From assembly GCF_002243645.1 (NCBI RefSeq), contig NZ_CP017704.1, positions 4,668,001-4,732,000 of the forward strand: 64,000 nucleotides of DNA, read 5' to 3'. Every line of letters starts with the position of its first letter. The first letter of the stretch is position 1. This DNA is from Peribacillus simplex NBRC 15720 = DSM 1321. Lineage in GTDB: Bacteria > Bacillota > Bacilli > Bacillales > DSM-1321. The notes beneath the pieces are model-generated. The model ran no database searches. It saw only the letters and a program-made list of their open reading frames with translations, and was not told the DNA's origin. This document shows positions 36,583 to 43,910 of the stretch, piece after piece. Both the position numbers and the translations under genes were made by a program.

Positions 36583-36604
36583 TCATATATGATATCGTAT
36601 ATGA
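36583..36604. promoter_or_regulatory. Paired TCATATATGA-type operator between hpaG1 and hpaB2
   Basis: TCATATATGA (36583-36592) and TCGTATATGA (36595-36604) begin 12 bp apart, the same arrangement as over the gntR promoter, and are flanked by AATAA/TTATT so that the whole 30-bp block is nearly palindromic about GATATC. It is the probable target of the island GntR protein. Confidence 0.6.
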
Positions 36605-36622
36605 TTATTTGTTTAAGTTCAA
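36594..36622 (-). promoter_or_regulatory. Promoter for hpaG1-hpaG2-hpaF
   Basis: Read on the minus strand: TTGAAC (36622-36617), a 17-nt spacer and TACGAT (36599-36594). The -10 box lies inside the operator, so a bound repressor would exclude RNA polymerase. Confidence 0.5.
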
Positions 36623-36758
36623 CATATTTAGATTATTCAGTAAAATTAGACAAAAAATGTTAGAAAAAAGATGGGTTTCAACAGAAAAATGCCTTGAACA
36701 TTTAGTTAGTATAAAGCTAGAAATCCAAATTGAAAGATTGTGAATGGGGGATGTTTCG

Positions 36759-38290
36759 ATGATGAATGGCAAAGAGTATTTAGAAAGTTTACGAGACGGA
36801 AGAACGGTATTCTTGAACGGCGATAAGGTAGATGATGTGACGACACACCCAGCATATCGCAATTCTGCCAGGTCAATTGCCCAACTATATGATGCTCTCC
36901 ATGATCCGGTTACTGCACGGATTTTAACGACTAAGACAGATGAAGGCCATACTACCCATAAGTTCTTCAAGGCTTCAAAGAACGCAACAGAGCTGCTTGA
37001 AGCAAGGGATGCCATAGCAGAATGGTCAAAATTGAGCTATGGTTTCATGGGTCGTACCCCTGATTACAAAGCTGCTTTTACAGGATCATTGGGACCGTAT
37101 AGCGATTTTTATAAGGGTTTTGAAGATAATGCGAAAAGATGGTATGAAAAAACCACAAGGGACGTTCCCTTCTGTAACCACACAATTATAAATCCGGCAA
37201 TGGACAGGAATAAACCGCTACATGAAAATAAAGAGGTATTTGTACGTACGGTGGAAGAGCGGGATGATGGAATAATCGTAAGTGGAGCTAAAATGGTTGG
37301 AACTTCAGCAGCACTTACGAATTATAATTTTGTCGCGAATTATTCTCCTGTCGATCTTGGGGAAGGGGATAGAAGCCATGCATTGATTTTCTTTGTGCCG
37401 ATGAATGCGCCGGGATTAAAAATGATCAGCAGACAGTCTTTTGAAGAAACGGCTGCGAGGACAGGCACTCCTTTCGATTACCCGCTTTCTAGTCGGTTCG
37501 ACGAGAATGACGCAGTCATCGTCCTTGATCATGTATTCATACCATGGGAGAATGTATTCGCCTATAATAATGTGAAAATTGCAAATGGTTTTAGATCCAA
37601 GACTGGGTGGATGAATCGATATACATTTCACGGCTGCACTCGCTATGCGGTGAAATTGGACTTTATGGCTGGGCTTCTGATGAAGGCTACGGAAATGGCA
37701 GGAACGAATCAATTTAGGGGGGTTCAAGCCAATATCGGGGAAGTGCTTGCTTACAGGAATATGTTTTGGGCAATCTCGACAGCGATGGCTACAGATCCGA
37801 TGGAAGGACCGAATGGCACTGTTCTCCCCAATAGCACATATGCAACTGCATATAGGGTGTTCGCACCTATGGTTTGGCCAAAGGTGAAACAGATATTTGA
37901 ACAGGTTGTAGCAGGTAATCTCATTCAACTCCCATCAAGCTCCAAGGATTTTTTAAACCCTGAGGTCCGCCCGTATCTCGATAAATATTATAAGGGTTCA
38001 GGTGGGGTTCGGCAGTGGAAAGGGTAAAACTGATGAAACTTATATGGGATTCTATCGGAACGGAATTTGGTGGCAGGAATGAGTTATATGAAATCAATTA
38101 TGCGGGTAACCATGAAAATATTAGGTTTGAAACCATGAAAATGGCAGATTTAAATGGACAGTCGGATAAATTCAAAGCTTTTGTGGACTTGGCAATGGAC
38201 GATTATGACCTTCATGGCTGGACAAATGAAAAGTGGATAAATGCAGATGAAGGCATTAATGCTGATTTGATCCAGCTCCGAATGAATTAA
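36759..38290 (+). pseudogene. Second HpaB-family flavin monooxygenase, interrupted by a frameshift
   Basis: Residues from ATG 36759 (GGGGGA upstream) match the HpaB family through [32 protein letters not shown], the DHVFIPWENVFAYNN flavin region. The frame then runs into VRQWKG and a stop at 38027. The family's next block, [20 protein letters not shown], continues in another frame from about 38018 to 38290. One base missing near the G run at 38004-38007 restores one continuous protein of about 510 residues. The downstream part is still well conserved, so the damage is recent, a sequencing error, or a recoding event. It is only distantly similar to the island's intact hpaB, so it may have served another phenolic substrate. 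Confidence 0.8.
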
Positions 38291-38361
38291 TCTGATTAAG
38301 AAAACGTGAAAAAGAATGGTTTGTATCTGAATCCCACCGGTTTTTCCACCACTGCATGATA

Positions 38362-38375
38362 TGAATGCGTTTACA
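38362..38375 (+). promoter_or_regulatory. Catabolite responsive element-like site before the XylR_N-type regulator
   Basis: TGAATGCGTTTACA matches TGWAARCGYTWNCW with one mismatch and lies 6 bp upstream of the -35 box of the next promoter. Confidence 0.45.
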
Positions 38376-38381
38376 TTTATC

Positions 38382-38411
38382 TTGATAGGTAAGGTGTGGA
38401 AAAAGTATAAT
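38382..38411 (+). promoter_or_regulatory. Promoter of the XylR_N-PucR-type regulator gene
   Basis: TTGATA (38382-38387), an 18-nt spacer and TATAAT (38406-38411), 30 bp before the start codon. Confidence 0.65.
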
Positions 38412-38440
38412 ATTATGTAAAAGGAAAGCCGGGGGGAATC

Positions 38441-40300
38441 ATGACGAATCTTTTGAATCTTAAGAATGATGATGGTGAAATTCATTTAAATGATGAGAGG
38501 ATGATCCTGACTTCCTCTTCAATTTTCGGTACCCTAAGAAAGGACTTGATCGAGAATATTGGATTTGAAAGAATGAAGTCTTTTTTAATACGTTATGGCT
38601 GGAATATCGGAGTTAATGATGCTAAAAAGGCACTAAAAGGGAATCTGTCAACGGTTCAGGAGATACTGAGGCAAGGCCCCATTTTACATATGCTGCAGGG
38701 TTATACAAAGGTTAATACTACGAAACTGGAATTATCGATGGATAGTCAAGCGGATGTACACTCTGTAAAGGTGGAAGGGGTTTGGGTGAATTCTTATGAA
38801 GCAGAGGAACATGTCACCCAAACAGGCATCGCGGAAAAGCCAGTCTGTTATACATTGACGGGATATGCAAGTGGATTTTACTCTACGGTCTGTGGTCATG
38901 AAGTGATTTTCAAGGAAAGTGCCTGTAAGGGAGCAGGGCAATCAGAGTGTAGATACGAAGGTAAATCGATACATTTATGGGGCATGGAGATTCAGGATGA
39001 GTTGAAATATTATAAAACCAAACCGATTGTACAAGAGCTTGCCGTAACATATGAAAAGCTGCTGGAGGAACGCAATAGTTTGTCAAAAGTGATGGATATT
39101 CATAATTTGCTGACAGAGGAGTTAATTAACGGAAGAAGCCTTCAATCCATAGTGAGGATGGTTTATCAGAAAACAAAAATACCTTTGTTGATGGAGAATT
39201 TCAATAGCAATCAGGTTTATCATGCTGGGTTTCACATAGGGAAGGTAAGGGAAGTCAGGAATCAGCTCAAACTGATGAGGGAAAATGGTCCTGTCACTTT
39301 GGAGACCGGAAGAATCGTAAAAGATGGGATGGAGCTGCTTTATACCCCCATTACGTTACAAAATAAAACTTACGGCTATTGTGCCTTTGCGCAAACGGAT
39401 CGAGTCGAAGGAAAAACGAACCTGGAAATCAATCGGATGATTCTTGAGAGGGTGTCCATGACTGGTTCCTTATTCCTCTTAAATGAGAAAAGCAGTTTTG
39501 AAGCCCTAGAAAGGGTAAAAGGTTTATTTCTTGAACAAATATTAAATGGAGAGTTTGTTACTAGAGAAGAAATAATCAAAAAAAGCATGTATTTAGACGC
39601 TTCATTGGATCATCCTTTCACCATTGCGGTGCTGGGCTATCGTTTTTCCTCCGATCGGGGGGCAGAGAATGATTATTTCATTCAGCAGAAAATCATCGAA
39701 GAGATTTATAGTTTCTTTAAGAAGCGGAATCAAGTCGTCTTAACAGCCTTAAGAGATGGTCATATCGTATTGCTTATACCGCTGAGTCCTGGAAATGAAT
39801 TTCAATTTCGAACCAAGGAATGCATCAATCATTTATATACTGTTTTCAGCGGATATAACTTTAAAATGGGACTTAGCACAATAAGTGATGAATTGGAACG
39901 GGCTCACGATGTTTTTCAAGAAGCTTTAACCGCTTTGAATATGAATGAGGGAACTCGGGATATCATCAAATTTGAAGAAGTCGATCTACTATCCATTTTA
40001 ATGCATACTGGGAGTACTCCAGCGGTCCTGCAAAAAGCTGAGAAAATGCTGGGTCCTTTATTGATGAAAGAAGATCCAAAAATGAATGAATTATTGAAAA
40101 CGCTTTATGTATTTCTGCAATGCGGTGGAAATCTTGAATGCAGTATGAAAGAATTGAACATTTCAATGAGTGGTTTACGCTATCGGATTAAAAGACTTGA
40201 AGAGTTGCTTTCCTGCCAAATAAGAAATCCTAAAAGTGCTTTTCAATTATATGCATCATTTGAAACCCTGTTAAAGGCGAAAATGATTACCATTGATTGA
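38441..40300 (+). CDS. XylR_N-V4R aromatic sensor fused to a PucR/CdaR-type DNA-binding domain
   Basis: A 619-residue regulator with an unusual join. Residues about 20-110 resemble the XylR_N aromatic-sensing domain. About 125-180 is a V4R domain with C151, C162 and C170 placed like the zinc site of DmpR/XylR-type sensors. A helical linker (about 190-220), a GAF-like region and a degenerate GGDEF-like CdaR region (about 390-500) follow. The last 60 residues hold the PucR-type helix-turn-helix (SMKELNISMSGLRYRIKRLEELL, in part). The sigma-54 AAA+ domain of true XylR/DmpR is absent. It probably senses a phenolic effector and activates hpaB2 or the island. AAAGCCGGGGGG precedes ATG 38441. Confidence 0.85.
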   Translation: MTNLLNLKNDDGEIHLNDERMILTSSSIFGTLRKDLIENIGFERMKSFLIRYGWNIGVNDAKKALKGNLSTVQEILRQGPILHMLQGYTKVNTTKLELSMDSQADVHSVKVEGVWVNSYEAEEHVTQTGIAEKPVCYTLTGYASGFYSTVCGHEVIFKESACKGAGQSECRYEGKSIHLWGMEIQDELKYYKTKPIVQELAVTYEKLLEERNSLSKVMDIHNLLTEELINGRSLQSIVRMVYQKTKIPLLMENFNSNQVYHAGFHIGKVREVRNQLKLMRENGPVTLETGRIVKDGMELLYTPITLQNKTYGYCAFAQTDRVEGKTNLEINRMILERVSMTGSLFLLNEKSSFEALERVKGLFLEQILNGEFVTREEIIKKSMYLDASLDHPFTIAVLGYRFSSDRGAENDYFIQQKIIEEIYSFFKKRNQVVLTALRDGHIVLLIPLSPGNEFQFRTKECINHLYTVFSGYNFKMGLSTISDELERAHDVFQEALTALNMNEGTRDIIKFEEVDLLSILMHTGSTPAVLQKAEKMLGPLLMKEDPKMNELLKTLYVFLQCGGNLECSMKELNISMSGLRYRIKRLEELLSCQIRNPKSAFQLYASFETLLKAKMITID

Positions 40301-40476
40301 TTGGATTCAACACTTTGTTTAAAAATAGAAATGGTCGATCGATACATATACCGAGATGATTTTACTACAATAAGAGCTTGGGCTTTAGTGAAAAGTAATC
40401 TACCATGCAATCTGGAGAATACGAACATAATAAGAGTGATATAAAAGGCATGGAACTTCCACTTCAATTGATTTAT

Positions 40477-40505
40477 TTGCTTGTAAGCAGGGCTATGGGT
40501 ATAAT
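40477..40505 (+). promoter_or_regulatory. Promoter of asnS
   Basis: TTGCTT (40477-40482), a 17-nt spacer and TATAAT (40500-40505), 50 bp before asnS. A 42-codon frame at 40405-40533 overlaps it but has no ribosome site. Confidence 0.55.
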
Positions 40506-40555
40506 AAGTAGAGTAAATTCATTAGTAAGTTAAGCTATTTTTGGAGGTAAATTCC

Positions 40556-41848
40556 GTGAAAATTACAATAAAAAATGCTAGTAAATTCGTCGATCAAGAA
40601 GTTACAATTGGAGGCTGGCTTGCCAGCAAACGTTCCAGTGGGAAAATTGCTTTTCTTCAAATCCGTGATGGCTCTGGTTTCATTCAAGGTGTGGTCGTGA
40701 AAGCTGAAGTGGGTGAAGAAATTTTCGCTCGTGCGAAATCGGTTTCTCAAGAGTCATCCTTGTATGTAACAGGTGTCATTCAAAAGGATGAACGATCGCC
40801 TTTCGGTTTTGAGTTACAGGTGAAAGATATTGAAATCATTCATGAATCATTGGATTATCCCATTACACCTAAAGCCCATGGTCCTGAATTCTTAATGGAT
40901 AACCGCCATTTGTGGCTGCGTTCAAAACGGCAGCATGCAGTCATGAAAATCCGGAATGAAATAATCCGTGCTACATATGAATTCTTTAATGAAGAAGGTT
41001 TCGTTAAAGTGGATCCCCCAATTTTAACTGGAAGCGCACCAGAGGGAACGAGTGAATTGTTCGCGACTAAATACTTTGATGAGGATGCTTACCTTTCACA
41101 AAGTGGTCAACTCTATATGGAAGCGGCTGCCATGGCACTTGGGAAGGTATTTTCCTTTGGTCCTACCTTTAGGGCAGAAAAATCCAAAACAAGACGACAT
41201 TTAATCGAGTTCTGGATGATTGAACCAGAAATGGCTTTTATCGAATTTAAAGAAAACCTGGAGGTTCAGGAGCAATTCGTTTCTTCCATCATCCAATCCG
41301 TATTGAAAAACTGTCAGCTTGAGTTGAATACACTTGGCCGTGATACAGCGAAGCTTGAACAAATTCAAGCTCCTTTCCCGCGTATTACATATGATGAAGC
41401 CATTAAGTTCCTTCATGAACAAGGATTTGACGATATCCAATGGGGTGATGATTTTGGAGCTCCGCATGAAACTGCGATAGCGGAAAGTTATGATAAGCCC
41501 GTTTTCATAACTCATTACCCAACCAAAATCAAACCTTTTTATATGCAGCCAGCCCCTGACAGGGAAGAAGTCGTTCTTTGTGCCGATTTGATCGCTCCGG
41601 AAGGATATGGGGAAATAATTGGCGGTTCAGAGCGGATTCATGATCAGGAATTGCTTGAACAGAGAATCAATGAACATGGCTTGAGCGAAGATGCTTACAA
41701 ATGGTATATGGAATTAAGAAAATATGGTTCTGTACCGCATTCAGGCTTCGGTTTGGGGTTAGAACGCACCGTTGCATGGATCAGTGGAGTCGAGCATGTC
41801 CGAGAAACCATCCCGTTCCCACGTCTATTAAATCGATTATATCCTTGA
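40556..41848 (+). CDS. asnS: Asparaginyl-tRNA synthetase
   Basis: Charges tRNA-Asn. The 430-residue class IIb synthetase has an N-terminal OB-fold anticodon-binding domain (about 1-110, [26 protein letters not shown]), motif 2 [24 protein letters not shown] and motif 3 [13 protein letters not shown]. The start is GTG 40556, with TTGGAGGT upstream; length and N terminus match B. subtilis AsnS. It marks the right edge of the catabolic island and has its own promoter. Confidence 0.97.
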   Translation: MKITIKNASKFVDQEVTIGGWLASKRSSGKIAFLQIRDGSGFIQGVVVKAEVGEEIFARAKSVSQESSLYVTGVIQKDERSPFGFELQVKDIEIIHESLDYPITPKAHGPEFLMDNRHLWLRSKRQHAVMKIRNEIIRATYEFFNEEGFVKVDPPILTGSAPEGTSELFATKYFDEDAYLSQSGQLYMEAAAMALGKVFSFGPTFRAEKSKTRRHLIEFWMIEPEMAFIEFKENLEVQEQFVSSIIQSVLKNCQLELNTLGRDTAKLEQIQAPFPRITYDEAIKFLHEQGFDDIQWGDDFGAPHETAIAESYDKPVFITHYPTKIKPFYMQPAPDREEVVLCADLIAPEGYGEIIGGSERIHDQELLEQRINEHGLSEDAYKWYMELRKYGSVPHSGFGLGLERTVAWISGVEHVRETIPFPRLLNRLYP

Positions 41849-41860
41849 TCTGTAATGAAG

Positions 41861-41897
41861 CGGTTATCTTGCCATATTGGGCAGATAACCGTTTTTT
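41861..41897 (+). terminator. Intrinsic terminator after asnS
   Basis: CGGTTATCT (41861-41869) pairs with AGATAACCG (41883-41891), then six T. Confidence 0.83.
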
Positions 41898-41963
41898 GTT
41901 AAAATTATAAACTTATTCGGGGAGCCTTATTCATGTTATACTTAACCAGAGGTGTCCAAAAAC

Positions 41964-42659
41964 ATGAATAAAGAACATTTATATGCTTGGTTTAAGGAAG
42001 GAACGATAACGATTCCATCCTTTTTGTTGACTAACTATAGTACGATGGGACTGAATGAACAAGAAATGGTCCTTTTATTACAATTGCAAAGCTTCATCGA
42101 TAAAGGTAACCATTTCCCTGCACCATCCCAACTTTCTGACCGAATGACATTGCAGGAAACGGAATGTCTATTCTTGATCCAGCGTTTGGTCCAAAGGGGA
42201 TTTGTTGAAATGGTGGTTGAAGGGAACCAAGAAATCGGACAGGAAAAATATTCTTTGTCTCCACTTTATGAAAAAATGATGGACTGTTTCTTGAAAACTT
42301 TGAAACAGTCTGAGTCTGCTGAAATCCAAAAAGCGGGGGAGAGCCTTTATACGATTTTTGAACAGGAGTTTGGCCGCCCTTTATCTCCATTTGAATGTGA
42401 GACATTGGCAATGTGGATGGAGGACGACCATCAACCTGAGATCATTAAGTCAGCTCTAAGGGAGTCTGTCATTTCCGGAAAATTGAATTTCCGATACATT
42501 GATCGAATTTTATTTGAGTGGAAAAAGAATGGAATTAAAACCTTGGAACAGGCAAGGGAGCAAGGACAAAAATTTAGAGTTCACCAAAAGAGGGACCGAA
42601 AGTCGGAAACTGCACAACCATTGAAAGATGTGCCTTTCTATAACTGGCTCGAGCAGTAA
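41964..42659 (+). CDS. dnaD: Primosomal DNA replication protein DnaD
   Basis: Primosome component that remodels origin DNA with DnaA and DnaB during initiation and restart. The 231 residues carry an N-terminal winged-helix (DDBH1) domain and a C-terminal DDBH2 domain with YTIFEQEFGRPLSPFECETL and the LNFRYIDRILFEWKKNGIKT motif, ending in VPFYNWLEQ as in B. subtilis. ATG 41964 is about 9 nt after GAGGTG; the GTG at 41952 overlaps that site. It is followed by nth after 22 bp. Confidence 0.95.
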   Translation: MNKEHLYAWFKEGTITIPSFLLTNYSTMGLNEQEMVLLLQLQSFIDKGNHFPAPSQLSDRMTLQETECLFLIQRLVQRGFVEMVVEGNQEIGQEKYSLSPLYEKMMDCFLKTLKQSESAEIQKAGESLYTIFEQEFGRPLSPFECETLAMWMEDDHQPEIIKSALRESVISGKLNFRYIDRILFEWKKNGIKTLEQAREQGQKFRVHQKRDRKSETAQPLKDVPFYNWLEQ

Positions 42660-42681
42660 TGTAAATTGAAGGAGAACCAAT

Positions 42682-43338
42682 ATGTTGAATAAAGCTCAAA
42701 TTCGATATTGTCTGGATACGATGGGTGAAATGTTTCCGGATGCCCATTGTGAGCTGAATCACTCCAATCCATTTGAATTGGTGGTTGCTGTTGCCCTGTC
42801 AGCTCAGTGTACGGATGTATTAGTCAATAAAGTCACGAAGGATTTATTTCAGAAATATAAAACGCCTGAGGATTACATAAGCGTTCCGATAGAAGAGTTG
42901 GAAAATGACATTCGCTCAATCGGTTTGTTTCGTAACAAGGCTAAGAACATACAAAAGTTATCGCGCATGCTGATCGAAGAATACGGTAAGGAAGTTCCCA
43001 GAGATCGTGATGAGCTTGTTAAATTGCCTGGCGTTGGCAGAAAGACGGCGAATGTAGTCGTTTCTGTTGCTTTTGATGTGCCAGCGATTGCTGTGGATAC
43101 CCATGTAGAGCGTGTTTCCAAGCGCCTAGGATTATGCCGTTGGAAGGATAGTGTCCTCGATGTTGAGAAAACGTTGATGGCTAAGATACCAAAGGATGAA
43201 TGGTCCGTTACGCATCACCGCCTGATATTCTTTGGACGCTATCATTGCAAGGCCCAGTCACCAAAATGTGAAACCTGCCCGCTTCTCGAATTATGCCGTG
43301 AAGGAAAAAAAAGAATGAAAAGGAAAGAAGCCAATTGA
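42682..43338 (+). CDS. nth: Endonuclease III
   Basis: DNA glycosylase/AP lyase for oxidised pyrimidines. The 218 residues include the helix-hairpin-helix LPGVGRKTAN with catalytic Lys121 and Asp139 (AVDTHVERV). The 4Fe-4S cluster ligands are C189-x6-C196-x2-C199-x5-C205, the canonical spacing. AAGGAGA precedes ATG 42682. The stop overlaps the ypoC TTG start, as TTGA. Confidence 0.97.
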   Translation: MLNKAQIRYCLDTMGEMFPDAHCELNHSNPFELVVAVALSAQCTDVLVNKVTKDLFQKYKTPEDYISVPIEELENDIRSIGLFRNKAKNIQKLSRMLIEEYGKEVPRDRDELVKLPGVGRKTANVVVSVAFDVPAIAVDTHVERVSKRLGLCRWKDSVLDVEKTLMAKIPKDEWSVTHHRLIFFGRYHCKAQSPKCETCPLLELCREGKKRMKRKEAN

Positions 43339-43874
43339 CGCAGTCCGTATCATTAAAAGTCCCTGAAGAACTGGACCATCCTTTATTTTTTTCTGAAAAG
43401 GAAACCATCTTGGAAAAAGAGCGATATGCAGGTTGGAGTGAATCGATCCCATTCGAGGCTTTCCCATATGAGTTACTTTATTATAATAATGTAGAGGCGT
43501 ATGCTCCTTGGACTAAGGGGGCAATGCATGTAAAGGAACTGCTGGAAATATGGAAGGGAATTGATTCAGAATGCAGTTTGCTATTTTCTGAGCGAAAAGT
43601 GGGACAGACTTTGGGACTCATGAAGCAGGGTATCGGTTTATTTTTAACCGTAGTCTTCTGGATGCATGGGAAGCCAGTGGTATTGAATGATTTCCGGGTC
43701 CAAATAGAATCCTTTAACAATATTCCAGTGAACATGGATGAAAGGCTTTCTTTCATCCTGGCAAGACCCGCTTTTTTTCATTCTTATAGACAGCTTAGTG
43801 AGTTGTTCCGAGAATTCGAAAAACAATATGTGAAGTTCATGATCAAAAATAAGAACAGCCAAAAAAACGTCTAA
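43335..43874 (+). CDS. ypoC: Conserved protein YpoC
   Basis: A 179-residue soluble protein of unknown function, syntenic and similar in pattern to B. subtilis YpoC (VPEELDHPLFF start, PYELLYYNN, aromatic-rich middle with MHGKPVVLND). The start is TTG 43335, overlapping nth by 4 bp, with AGGAAAG upstream. The stop lies inside the stem of the following terminator. Confidence 0.85.
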   Translation: MTQSVSLKVPEELDHPLFFSEKETILEKERYAGWSESIPFEAFPYELLYYNNVEAYAPWTKGAMHVKELLEIWKGIDSECSLLFSERKVGQTLGLMKQGIGLFLTVVFWMHGKPVVLNDFRVQIESFNNIPVNMDERLSFILARPAFFHSYRQLSELFREFEKQYVKFMIKNKNSQKNV

Positions 43875-43897
43875 GCTAAAAGCTTAGACGTTTTTTT
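43859..43897. terminator. Bidirectional terminator between ypoC and ponA
   Basis: AAAAAACGTCTAAGC (43861-43875) pairs perfectly with GCTTAGACGTTTTTT (43881-43895), with A and T tracts on both sides of convergent genes. Confidence 0.87.
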
Positions 43898-43910
43898 GGT
43901 CAATCTTTAT

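Noticed and set aside
38015-38290. Separate 91-codon gene after hpaB2
   Set aside because: It encodes the missing C-terminal block of the HpaB family; a frameshift explains it better than an independent gene.
24200-40300. Prophage or transposon origin of the island
   Set aside because: No phage, integrase, transposase or direct-repeat border could be found by reading.
40405-40533. A 42-codon frame upstream of asnS
   Set aside because: No ribosome site, and it overlaps the asnS promoter.
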